Notes under the pieces: generated by a model
Database searches by the model: none
Told to the model about the DNA's origin: nothing
The model's input: the letters and a program-made list of their open reading frames with translations, nothing else
Program-made: the position numbers and the translations under genes
Shown here: positions 44,197 through 57,877 of the stretch, one piece after another
How positions within the stretch are numbered: the first letter of the stretch is position 1
Layout of the letters: each line of letters begins with the position of its first letter
Origin: Streptomyces sp. ISL-36
GTDB lineage: Bacteria > Actinomycetota > Actinomycetes > Streptomycetales > Streptomycetaceae
Reading direction: 5' to 3'
Assembly: GCF_018614205.1 (NCBI RefSeq)
Contig: NZ_JAGGOS010000002.1
Coordinates: forward strand, 405 to 58,281
DNA: 57,877 nucleotides

Positions 44197-46929
44197 ATGT
44201 CCTCGATCCCTCGCAGGTCTCTGCTCAAGGCCGCCGCCGTCGCCGGTGCCGCCGCCCAGTTCAGCTGGGCCCTCGGGCGGGGTGACGCACGGGCCGCGAC
44301 AGGCCCCGAGGCGCCCATCGCCGAGAAGCCGGCCACCATCACCTGGCTGGAGCACGGCGGACTGGGAGCGGCGCCCGGCTCCACCTTCGGGGTGCCGTGG
44401 CCCAAGGGCGCACACCCCGCCGACCGCACCTTCGCGCTCACCACGGCCGACGGCAAGGAAGTCCCGGTACAGACCTGGACCACCGCCCGCTGGCCCGACG
44501 GCTCGCTCAAGTGGACCGCGCACGCCGTCGGCCCGGCGGCCGCCGGGGCGGAGAAGTTCACCCTGGCCCCCGGAACCCCGGCCGCCGCCACCCGGCGGAT
44601 CACCGTCACGGAGACCGGCCGCCGGATCACCATCGACACCGGCACCGTCACGGCCGTCGTCTCCCGCGACGGCGAGAAGCTCGTCGAGTCCGTGACGCGC
44701 GGCGGAGTGAAGATCGCCACCGACGGGCGGCTCGTGCTGCTGCGCCAGAGCGACCTCGACGACGGCGACCAGGGCAACGCCAAGTGGGAGCGGTTCGACG
44801 GCGAGATCACCGGCGCGACGGTCGAACAGCGCGGCCCCGTCCGGGCCGTGGTCCGTATCGACGGCAAGCACCGCAAGGCAACCCGCAGTTGGCTCCCCTT
44901 CTCGGTCCGTCTCTACTTCTACGCGGGTGCCGACTCCTTCCGTATGGTCCACACCATCACCTATGACGGAGACCAGAACAAGGACTTCATCCGCGGCCTC
45001 GGCGTCCGCTTCACCGTCCCGATGCGGGACGCCGCCTACGACCGCCACATCCGCATCGCGGGCGCGGGCGAGGGCTTCCTCACCGAGGCCGTACAGGGCA
45101 TCACAGGACTGCGTCGCGACCCCGGCCCCGCCGTCCGCGCGGCCCAGGTCAGGGGCGAGAAGCTGCCCGACCCGGCCACCTGGGACCAGCGCGTCACCAC
45201 CCGTCTGCAGTACATCCCGACCTGGGGCGACTACACCCTCTCCCAGCTCTCCGCCGACGGCTTCTCGCTGCGCAAGCGCACCAAGGCAGGGCACGGCTGG
45301 ATCCCGGCCGGCGGCGGACGACGCGCGAACGGCTTCGGATACGTCGGCGGGGTCAGCGGCGGACTCTCCTTCGGACTGCGCGACTTCTGGCAGAAGCACC
45401 CCGCCCAGCTCGACATCCGCGGCGCCGCCGGGGACGCCGCCGAGGTCACCCTCTGGCTCTGGTCGCCGGAGGCCCAGCCCATGGACCTGCGCTTCTACCA
45501 CGACGGCATGGGCCAGGACACCTTCCCCGAGCAGCTCGAAGGCCTCAACATCACCTACGAGGACCACGAGCCCGGATTCGGCACGCCCTACGGCATCGCC
45601 CGCACCAGCGAGCTGATGTTCTGGGTCAACGGCTCCACCCCCACCGCCGACACGCTCGTCGCCCAGGCAGCCGCCGTCGCCACCCCGCCCCAGCTCGCCG
45701 CGAGCCCCGAAGACCTCAGCCGCGCCCGCGTGTTCGGCGGACTCTTCGCCCCCGTCGACCGCTCCACCCCCGCCAAGGCCTCGATCGAGGACCACCTCGA
45801 CTACCTCTTCACCTACTACAAGGACCAGGCCGAGCAGCGCCGCTGGTACGGATTCTGGGACTACGGCGACATCATGCACACCTACGACGAGGACCGGCAC
45901 CAGTGGCGGTACGACGTCGGCGGCTACGCCTGGGACAACTCCGAGCTCTCTCCCGACCTGTGGCTCTGGTACGCCTACCTGCGCTCGGGTCGCTCCGACA
46001 TCTTCCGCTTCGCCGAGGCGATGACCCGGCACACCGGCGAGGTCGACGTCTACCACCTCGGCACCTGGGCCGGCCTCGGCACCCGCCACGGCGTCCAGCA
46101 CTTCGCGGACAGCGCCAAGCAGCAGCGCATCTCCACCGCCGTCTACCGCCGCCCCTACTACTACCTCACCGCCGACGAACGCGTCGGCGACCTCATGCAC
46201 GCACTGGTCGACTCCGACGAGACCTTCCTCGTCCTGGACCCCATCCGCAAGATCCGCACCGAGCCCTACACCCCGGACCGTCACGCCCTCTCCATCGGCT
46301 TCGGCACCGACTGGAGCGGTCTCGCCGCGGCCTGGCTCACCGAGTGGGAACGCGGCGGACCCAAGGCCGCGAAGGCCGAGGCACGGCTGCGCTCCACCAT
46401 GGAGACCATCGCCGCCCAGCCCAACGGATTCGTCCAGGGCACCGGGCTCTACGACCTCGACACCGGCCGCTTCGCCGTCGCGACCGAGCCCGTCGTCGGC
46501 GTCTCCCACCTCTCCGCGATGTTCGGCCTGGTCGAGATGTGCGCCGAACTCATCGACCTCGTCGACATGCCCGCGTTCAAGAACGCCTGGCTCGACTACT
46601 GCCGCTACTTCAATGCCTCCAAGACGGAACAGGCGGCCCGCTACGGCAAGAACTTCGGCACCCTGCTCCTCTTCCAGGGCCACTCCCGCCAGGACGCCTA
46701 CGCCGCCGCCCAGTTGAACGACCCCGCCCTCGCCAAGCGCGCCTGGGCCAAGTTCCACTCCAGCGACGGCTACACCTCGGCGATGGTGTGGGACAAGACC
46801 CCCGTGCAAGGACACGCCGCGCTCGAACCCGGCTACGAGCACCTGTGGATCAGCACCAACACCACGGCCCTGTTCGGGCTCGCCGCCATCCAGAACCTCG
46901 CCCTCGTCGGCGACAGCCTCCCCGCGTAG
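44197..46929 (+). CDS. Tat-exported PcRGLX/YetA-like exo-rhamnogalacturonan lyase
   Basis: The 910-residue protein has a twin-arginine signal (SIPRRSLLKAAAVAGAAAQF). Its N-terminal RIFT-barrel-like domain (ITWLEHGGLGAAPGSTFGVP, then WPDGSLKWTAHAV) and a long central and C-terminal region (GFWDYGDIMHTYDEDRHQWR, HLGTWAGLGTRHG) match the PcRGLX/YetA group. The best known member is the Penicillium exo-rhamnogalacturonan lyase of PL26. It probably cleaves the rhamnose-galacturonate backbone outside the cell. ATG 44197 has AAAGGA 9 bases upstream. An acetylesterase follows 13 bp later. Confidence 0.78.
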   Translation: MSSIPRRSLLKAAAVAGAAAQFSWALGRGDARAATGPEAPIAEKPATITWLEHGGLGAAPGSTFGVPWPKGAHPADRTFALTTADGKEVPVQTWTTARWPDGSLKWTAHAVGPAAAGAEKFTLAPGTPAAATRRITVTETGRRITIDTGTVTAVVSRDGEKLVESVTRGGVKIATDGRLVLLRQSDLDDGDQGNAKWERFDGEITGATVEQRGPVRAVVRIDGKHRKATRSWLPFSVRLYFYAGADSFRMVHTITYDGDQNKDFIRGLGVRFTVPMRDAAYDRHIRIAGAGEGFLTEAVQGITGLRRDPGPAVRAAQVRGEKLPDPATWDQRVTTRLQYIPTWGDYTLSQLSADGFSLRKRTKAGHGWIPAGGGRRANGFGYVGGVSGGLSFGLRDFWQKHPAQLDIRGAAGDAAEVTLWLWSPEAQPMDLRFYHDGMGQDTFPEQLEGLNITYEDHEPGFGTPYGIARTSELMFWVNGSTPTADTLVAQAAAVATPPQLAASPEDLSRARVFGGLFAPVDRSTPAKASIEDHLDYLFTYYKDQAEQRRWYGFWDYGDIMHTYDEDRHQWRYDVGGYAWDNSELSPDLWLWYAYLRSGRSDIFRFAEAMTRHTGEVDVYHLGTWAGLGTRHGVQHFADSAKQQRISTAVYRRPYYYLTADERVGDLMHALVDSDETFLVLDPIRKIRTEPYTPDRHALSIGFGTDWSGLAAAWLTEWERGGPKAAKAEARLRSTMETIAAQPNGFVQGTGLYDLDTGRFAVATEPVVGVSHLSAMFGLVEMCAELIDLVDMPAFKNAWLDYCRYFNASKTEQAARYGKNFGTLLLFQGHSRQDAYAAAQLNDPALAKRAWAKFHSSDGYTSAMVWDKTPVQGHAALEPGYEHLWISTNTTALFGLAAIQNLALVGDSLPA

Positions 46930-47942
46930 AGGAGAAGCACCGATGCGACGCACCGCCCTGTTCACCGTCGCCGCGACCGCCGCCGCCGCGCTCACCGCGA
47001 CCCCCGCCCACGCCGACGGGCCCTACGGCCAGGGCCTGGACCACTGCACCACCTCGCCGTCCACGACCGCGGTCGTCTGCCACTTCGACGTCCCGCCTGG
47101 CACGTACGACGTCACCGTCACCCTCGGCGGGGACACCGCCGGCTCCACCTCCGTCACGGGCGAGACCCGGCGCGCCCTGCTCGCCGCCACCGGCACCGAC
47201 GCGGGGGAGCGGACCCGGCGTTCCTTCAGCGTCGACGTCCGCGACCCGGAGGGCGAGCCGACCGGACCGGTCGGGAGCCCCGGCCTGGACCTGACCTTCG
47301 GCGGCTCGGCGCCACGGCCGACGGGCGTACGGATCACCCCGGCTCCCGCCGTCCCACGGATCTTCCTCATCGGGGACTCCACCGTGTGCGACCAGCCGGG
47401 GGAGCCGTACACCGGCTGGGGACAGCAGCTTCCGCAGTTCCTCCAGCGCGGAGTGGCGGTCGCCAACCACGCCGACTCCGGCGAGAGCACGGTCAGTTAC
47501 GTGGCGAACCCGGCCCTGTTCCCGGTCGTCAGGGAACGCATCCGCCTTGGCGACCCCGTGCTGATCCAGCTCGCCCACAACGACAAGCAGACCGACGCCG
47601 TCACCTACCGCGCCCACCTCACCACCCTGGTCCAGGGCGTACGGGAACGGGGCGGTCGGCCCGTGCTCGTGACGCCGGTCGTCCGCCGCTGGTTCAACGC
47701 CGACGGCACCCTGAACAACGGCACCGCCCTGCTCGTCAACGGCCTCGGCGTCGACCATCCGGCCGAGATCAGGCGCCTCGCGGCGGACCTCGGGACCCCG
47801 CTGATCGACCTGACCGCCCTCACCAAGGCACGGGTGGAGGAGCTGGGGCCCGAGGCGTCCAAGGCCCTCTACCTGACGGCCGAGAAGCGCGACAACACCC
47901 ACACCTCGGTGCGCGGTGCGACGGAGTACGCCACCCTCGTCG

Positions 47943-53615
<5,673 letters not shown>

Positions 53616-53624
53616 GGCGGGACC

Positions 53625-55181
53625 TCAGCTCCTGCTCGTGGTCATGTGGCGCATCAGCGTTTCCTGCGTGGCCTCGCCGCGGCCGACCTCACCGGTCAGC
53701 CGCCCCTCGGCCATGGTGTAGATCCGGTCGCACATCCCGAGAAGTTCCGGCAGTTCGGAGGAGATGAACAGCACGGCCCTGCCCTGCGCCGCGAGCCGGT
53801 CGATGACGGTGTAGATCTCGAACTTGGCGCCGACGTCGATGCCGCGCGTCGGTTCGTCGAGGATCAGCACCTTCGGGTCGGCGTGGATCCACTTGCTGAG
53901 GACGACCTTCTGCTGATTGCCGCCGGAGAGCCGGCCGACCTGCTCGAAGACCGTCGGTGTCTTGATGTTCATCGTGGCCCGGTAGCTCTCGGCGACCTTG
54001 CGCTCCTGGTGCTCGTCGACGACCCCGCGCCGCCGCATCCCGGGCAGGGAGGCGAGGGAGACGTTGCGGTGCACGGTGTCGTCCAGATGGAGCCCGTACC
54101 GCTTGCGGTCCTCGGTGACGTAGGCGAGACCGGCCGCGATCGCGGCGGGCACGTTTCCGGTCGCCGCCTCCCGGCCGTCGATCTCCACGGTGCCGCCCGT
54201 GTACCGCCCGTACGAGCGGCCGAAGACCGACATCGCGAGCTCGGTGCGGCCGGCGCCCATGAGACCCGCGATGCCGACGATCTCGCCCCGCCGGACGGTC
54301 AGCGAGACGTCGTCGACGACGGTGCGCCGCTGGTCCACCGGGTGGCGCACGGTCCAGCCGCGCACCGCGAGCGCCACCTGGCCGGCGTCCTCGCCCTCGT
54401 ACGGGGTGCGCGGTGGGAAGCGGTGGTCGAGGTCACGGCCGACCATGCCCCGGATGATCCGGTCCTCGGACAGCTCGGGCTCGGCGTCGCGGGTCGGGCG
54501 CACGGCCAGGGTCTCGATGGTCCGGCCGTCGCGGAGCACCGTCACCCGGTCGGCGATCCGCCGGATCTCGTTCAGCTTGTGGGAGATGACGACAGAGGCG
54601 ATGCCCTCCTCGCGCAGCTCCAGGATCAGCCGGAGGAGCGCCGCGCTGTCCTCGTCGTTCAGCGCCGCCGTCGGCTCGTCGAGGATGAGCAGCTTCACCT
54701 CCTTCGACAGCGCCTTGGCGATCTCCACCAGCTGCTGCCGCCCCACCCCGAGGTCGGCGACGGGGGTGTGCGGGTTCTCGCGCAGCCCGACCCGTTCGAG
54801 GAGGCGCTTGGCGCTGCGCAGTGTGTCGTTCCAGTCGACGACTCCGCGGCGGGCCCGTTCGTTGCCGAGGAAGATGTTCTCCGCGATGGACAAGTGGGGG
54901 ACGAGCGCGAGTTCCTGATGGATGATCACGATGCCGCGGCGTTCGCTCGCCCGGATGTCCTTGAAGGCGACGGGTTCGCCCTCGAAGCGGATCTCTCCCT
55001 CGTAGCTGCCGTGCGGATGGACACCGCTCAGCACCTTCATGAGGGTGGACTTCCCGGCTCCGTTCTCCCCGCAGAGGGCGTGGATCTCACCGGGACCGAC
55101 CGTGAGGTTCACCTCGCTGAGCGCGGTGACGCCGGGGAAGGTCTTGGTGATGGAGCGCATCTCGAGCACCGGCCCGGTCAT
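53625..55181 (-). CDS. mmsA: Monosaccharide ABC ATPase, duplicated (MmsA/XylG type)
   Basis: The 518-residue protein has two ATPase halves. The first has Walker [10 protein letters not shown] and Walker [12 protein letters not shown]. The second has a degenerate P-loop ([11 protein letters not shown]), signature LSGGNQQK and Walker [13 protein letters not shown]. This degenerate second site is normal for the CUT2 family. It is coupled to the binding protein by an ATGA overlap. It energises uptake through the MmsB-type permease. Confidence 0.94.
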   Translation of the reverse strand: MTGPVLEMRSITKTFPGVTALSEVNLTVGPGEIHALCGENGAGKSTLMKVLSGVHPHGSYEGEIRFEGEPVAFKDIRASERRGIVIIHQELALVPHLSIAENIFLGNERARRGVVDWNDTLRSAKRLLERVGLRENPHTPVADLGVGRQQLVEIAKALSKEVKLLILDEPTAALNDEDSAALLRLILELREEGIASVVISHKLNEIRRIADRVTVLRDGRTIETLAVRPTRDAEPELSEDRIIRGMVGRDLDHRFPPRTPYEGEDAGQVALAVRGWTVRHPVDQRRTVVDDVSLTVRRGEIVGIAGLMGAGRTELAMSVFGRSYGRYTGGTVEIDGREAATGNVPAAIAAGLAYVTEDRKRYGLHLDDTVHRNVSLASLPGMRRRGVVDEHQERKVAESYRATMNIKTPTVFEQVGRLSGGNQQKVVLSKWIHADPKVLILDEPTRGIDVGAKFEIYTVIDRLAAQGRAVLFISSELPELLGMCDRIYTMAEGRLTGEVGRGEATQETLMRHMTTSRS

Positions 55182-56296
55182 GACAGCTGTCCCGCGGTGA
55201 AGTACCCCTCGCGCACCAGGAGATCGGTGTTGGACTTGTCGATGCTGACCGGGTCGAGGAGATACGACGGCACGGTCTTCTTGCCGTTGTCGTAGTCCTT
55301 CACGTTGTTGACCTCGGGCTTCTTGCCGTTGAGCACGGCGTCGCCCATCGCCACCGCCCGGGCGGCCAGCTTGCGGGTGTCCTTGAAGACGGTCTGGGTC
55401 TGCTCGCCGCGCAGGATCGACTTGACCGAGGCCAGCTCGGCGTCCTGCCCGGTGACGACGGGCAGCGGCCGGTTGCCGGTTCCGTAACCGGCGCTCTTGA
55501 GGGCGGAGATGATGCCGATGGAGATGCCGTCGTAGGGGGAGAGGACCGCGTCGACGCTCTCCTCGCCGTAGTTCTTGCTGATCAGGTCGTCCATCCGCTT
55601 CTGCGCGGTGCCGCCGTCCCAGCGCAGGGTGGTCGCCTGGTTCATCCGGGTCTGGCCGCTGCGGACGAGGAGCTGGCCGCTGTCGAAGTACGGCTGGAGC
55701 ACCTTCATGGCGCCGTTCCAGAAGTACCGGGTGTTGTTGTCGTCCGGTGATCCGGCGAAGAGCTCGATGTCGTACGCCTTGCCGGAGTTCTTCGCGGGCG
55801 CGCCGAGCTTCAGCCGCTCGACGATGTACCGCGCCTCCAGCTCGCCCACCCGCTCGTTGTCGAAGGAGGCGTAGTAGTCGACGTGCTCGGTGCCCATGAT
55901 GAGGCGGTCGTACGAGATCACGGGGATCCCGGCGTCGTGGGCGCGCTGGAGGACCTCGGTGAGCGCGGCGCCGTCGATCGCGGCGATCACCAGGAGCCGA
56001 CGCCCCTTGGTGATCATGTTCTCGATCTGGGCGATCTGGTTCTCGACCTTGTCGTCGCCGTACTGCAGATCGGTCTCGTAGCCCGCCTGCTGGAACTGCT
56101 TCGCCATGTTCTCGCCGTCGGCTATCCACCGCTCCGAGGCCTTGGTCGGCATCGCCAGACCGATCGTGCCGCCCTTGCCGGCGTCGGGCTGGTAGCGGCT
56201 GCCGCCGCGGGCCTCCTGGCCGCAGCCGGCGAGGGCGGTGACGAGGAGGAGGGAGAGGGCGGCCAGGGCCGCGGGGTGGCGCGTGCGGGTGCGCAT
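55178..56296 (-). CDS. chvE: Monosaccharide-binding lipoprotein (ChvE type)
   Basis: The 372-residue protein has a lipobox ending LAGC (Cys25) and a periplasmic-binding fold beginning [15 protein letters not shown], with the ChvE-like [29 protein letters not shown] and [17 protein letters not shown] C-lobe. ChvE proteins bind arabinose, galactose, glucuronate and related sugars. The start follows AAGGGAAC and is one base after the U32-like gene's stop codon. Confidence 0.93.
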   Translation of the reverse strand: MRTRTRHPAALAALSLLLVTALAGCGQEARGGSRYQPDAGKGGTIGLAMPTKASERWIADGENMAKQFQQAGYETDLQYGDDKVENQIAQIENMITKGRRLLVIAAIDGAALTEVLQRAHDAGIPVISYDRLIMGTEHVDYYASFDNERVGELEARYIVERLKLGAPAKNSGKAYDIELFAGSPDDNNTRYFWNGAMKVLQPYFDSGQLLVRSGQTRMNQATTLRWDGGTAQKRMDDLISKNYGEESVDAVLSPYDGISIGIISALKSAGYGTGNRPLPVVTGQDAELASVKSILRGEQTQTVFKDTRKLAARAVAMGDAVLNGKKPEVNNVKDYDNGKKTVPSYLLDPVSIDKSNTDLLVREGYFTAGQLS

Positions 56297-56297
56297 G

Positions 56298-57266
56298 TCA
56301 GTTCCCTTCGGGGGCGGGGAAGCGGCGGAGGGCGCCCGGCAGTCGGGAGCCGAGGGGTGACATCCCGCCGTCCGCGCCGTGCCGGGCGAGCAGATCGAGG
56401 ACGAGCCGGCCACGCCGTACGCGCTCACGGGCGGTGGCCAGGGCATGGTCGCGCATGTGGGCGCCGTAGGGGTAGATGCCGGCGGAGCGGCTGAGTCCGA
56501 ACTTGAGGTACAGCGGCGCGCCTCGGCGGATCAGTTCGGCGGCCTCGTACATCCGGACGTAGCCGCCGAGGTCGTCCGGGGCCTCCACGTAGAGGTCCAT
56601 CGGTGCGCGGCTGACCCGGCGGATCTCGGAGAGGTGGGCGAGGGTGAGGTCGGAGGGGACGTTGAGGGAGTCGGCCCCCAGATGTTCGTAGACGGCGTAC
56701 GAGGCCGGGTTGACGGGGCCGATGAGCGCGGAGGCCTTGAACGTGGTGTCGGCGGGGAGTTCGCCGGCCGCGCGCAGTCGGTGCAGGGTCCACAGCACGC
56801 CTTCGTCGGCGATGAGCAGACAGCGCACCCCCAACGCCGTGGCGCGCAGGGCGTCTTCGACACAGCCGGCGAGCGCGTCATGGCCACGGGCCCGGAGCCC
56901 CGCCCCGCCGGAGTCGGTACGGGTGGCGGCGCCGATGTCCCAGGTGCCGCGCGGCCCGGTGAACAGGCAGAGCTCGACGGAGCGTTCGGCGCAGCCGTCC
57001 ACCATCTCGGTGATCTCGTCGTCGGTGAGCATCCAGACGCCGCTGCCCTGGCTGATCCGGTGCACCGGCACGTCGAGCCGGGCGCTCTCCTCGAGGACCA
57101 CCGCGAGTGCCTCGGGCCCTTCGACGGAGGGGATCTCGGTCCGCCAGGTGCCGCCGTCGGGGAAGGCGTGGGGGGAGGTGTCGGCGGAGTCGACGTGGGG
57201 GGTGGGATGGTCGATCCGCGCGAGTGCGGCGGCCCCGGGACGGCGGGGAACGGCGGAAGCGGTCAC
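56298..57266 (-). CDS. U32-peptidase-like protein heading a sugar importer operon
   Basis: The 322-residue protein has a TIM-barrel-like U32 pattern: ALGVRCLLIADEGVLWTLH, FKASALIGPVNPASY, HLGADSLNVPSDLTLAHL and MDLYVEAPDDLGG. The Cys-rich metal-cluster motifs of true U32 proteins are not obvious, so peptidase activity is doubtful. It is first in the operon with ChvE-, MmsA- and MmsB-like genes and is one base from the binding-protein start. A role in sugar metabolism or importer control is an inference. GTG 57266 is preceded by AGAGGA. Confidence 0.65.
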   Translation of the reverse strand: MTASAVPRRPGAAALARIDHPTPHVDSADTSPHAFPDGGTWRTEIPSVEGPEALAVVLEESARLDVPVHRISQGSGVWMLTDDEITEMVDGCAERSVELCLFTGPRGTWDIGAATRTDSGGAGLRARGHDALAGCVEDALRATALGVRCLLIADEGVLWTLHRLRAAGELPADTTFKASALIGPVNPASYAVYEHLGADSLNVPSDLTLAHLSEIRRVSRAPMDLYVEAPDDLGGYVRMYEAAELIRRGAPLYLKFGLSRSAGIYPYGAHMRDHALATARERVRRGRLVLDLLARHGADGGMSPLGSRLPGALRRFPAPEGN

Positions 57267-57278
57267 AGGAATCCTCTG

Positions 57279-57293
57279 TTCGATATTTCGGAC
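57279..57293. promoter_or_regulatory. Putative operator before the U32-like/importer operon
   Basis: TTCGATATTTCGGAC is a near-palindrome 12 bases before the start codon. It matches 13 of 15 positions of the GH51 leader site (38601-38615), which also ends 12 bases before its start. Confidence 0.5.
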
Positions 57294-57310
57294 GCTGTTC
57301 GGAAAATGGG

Positions 57311-57348
57311 GTGCGGCGGTACGGGACGGTGGTCCCGTACCGCCGCAC
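57311..57348 (-). terminator. Terminator of the alcohol dehydrogenase gene
   Basis: A 17-bp perfect stem, GTGCGGCGGTACGGGAC and GTCCCGTACCGCCGCAC, with a 4-base loop lies 18 bp beyond the stop codon of the upstream dehydrogenase gene on the minus strand. Confidence 0.85.
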
Positions 57349-57366
57349 GGAGCCGGGCGCGCCCGG

Positions 57367-57877
57367 TCAGGGACGGAGCAGTACCTTGCCGGTCCCGGCA
57401 TCGCCGCCGCCGACCAGCGCGACGGCCTCCGCGAACCGCTCCAGCGGGAATTCGTGGGTGATCAGCGGGGCCGGATCGAGCAGCCCCAGCCCGAAGGCCC
57501 GCACCGCGTCGGCCCAGGCGGCGGAGGACGCGCCGAAGACGCTGCGGATCTCCAGCTGGCTCACCGACAGATGCGCGGGATCGATCCCGGTCGCTCCGGG
57601 GGCGAACATCCCCGTCAGCACGACCCGGCCGCCCCGGCGGGCCAGCAGGCAGGAGGCGGCGGCGGTGGAGGGCGCCCCGGCCGTCTCCACGACCAGGTCG
57701 AACCGCCCGTACGAGCCGGCCTCGGCCTCCCCGGGCGTGAGGGCCTCGCTCGCGCCGAACCGCAGCGCCTGCTCGCCGCGCGCGGCCCGGGGGTCGACCA
57801 CCGCCAACTCGGCGGGCGAGGAGGCGGCGAGCAACTGGACGGCGAGCAGCCCGAGCGTGCCGCAGCCGACGACCGCG
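57367..57877 (-). CDS. Zinc-type alcohol dehydrogenase, C-terminal part (partial)
   Basis: The frame runs off the right edge. The 169 visible residues start in the Rossmann domain (AVVGCGTLGLLAVQLL) and continue through FDLVVETAGAPS and GGRVVLTGMFAP to the MDR tail LERFAEAVALVGGGDAGTGKVLLRP. It is an NAD(P)-dependent medium-chain dehydrogenase, possibly a polyol or sugar dehydrogenase given the neighbours. The zinc ligands lie outside the window. A strong terminator separates it from the importer operon. Confidence 0.88.
   Translation of the reverse strand, partial: AVVGCGTLGLLAVQLLAASSPAELAVVDPRAARGEQALRFGASEALTPGEAEAGSYGRFDLVVETAGAPSTAAASCLLARRGGRVVLTGMFAPGATGIDPAHLSVSQLEIRSVFGASSAAWADAVRAFGLGLLDPAPLITHEFPLERFAEAVALVGGGDAGTGKVLLRP

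Noticed and set aside
44122..46995. Minus-strand open frame of about 950 codons
   Set aside because: It is antisense to the PL26-like gene. The Val/Gly/Asp-rich composition is that of a compositional shadow and there is no ribosome site.

Overview
The window is chromosomal DNA from a high-GC actinomycete, almost certainly Streptomyces. Nearly every real frame has G or C at the third codon position, GTG starts are common, and the gene content is typical of the genus: multisensor SpoIIE/PP2C phosphatases, Tat-exported polysaccharide-degrading enzymes, CBM2 cellulases, a CebR-type operator and type B L31. There is no tRNA, rRNA, CRISPR array, prophage or complete insertion sequence. Identifications rest on sequence motifs and family knowledge only; no database search was run.

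Region 1 (1-20.2 kb) is mixed housekeeping and stress DNA. It holds the end of an MFS exporter, two SpoIIE phosphatases, a methyltransferase, a cupin divergent from a GlxA-like regulator, a nucleosidase, a cold-shock protein, a Vms1/Rv2629-like protein, a MoxR/VWA pair, a BrkB-like membrane protein, a NUDIX hydrolase, a cyclophilin, L31 type B, two alpha/beta hydrolases and several small proteins. It carries clear gene decay. One deletion scar joins the C-terminal half of an ABC-2 permease to the last codons of a histidine kinase, and the partner response regulator has lost one base. An epoxide hydrolase is reduced to two stubs joined in frame. A short frameshifted reading frame lies near 19.8 kb.

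Region 2 (20.3-57.3 kb) is about 37 kb of plant and fungal polysaccharide degradation genes in three modules. (a) A beta-1,3-glucan (laminarin) module has a GH16 endo-glucanase, a discoidin plus GH55-like exo-glucanase (frameshifted here), and a GH1 beta-glucosidase with a sugar ABC importer, divergent from a ROK regulator. The GH16 promoter and the ROK/importer promoter share an operator-like sequence. (b) A cellulose module has GH5 and GH6 enzymes on one strand and a GH48 on the other. All three carry CBM2, and a perfect CebR box lies in the divergent promoter. (c) A rhamnogalacturonan-I/arabinogalactan module has a GH51 arabinofuranosidase, an ABC importer with a YesL-like protein, a Tat-exported PcRGLX/YetA-like exo-rhamnogalacturonan lyase, a rhamnogalacturonan acetylesterase, a GH2 beta-galactosidase with an MFS carrier, and an MmsAB/ChvE-type monosaccharide importer led by a U32-peptidase-like gene.

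Module (c) looks wired by two shared DNA motifs. A 13-bp sequence is identical in front of the importer operon and the GH2 operon. A second, 15-bp near-palindrome sits 12 bases before both the GH51 and U32-like start codons. A LacI-family gene at 30.8 kb is a candidate regulator for one further operator type. The window ends inside a zinc-type alcohol dehydrogenase gene.
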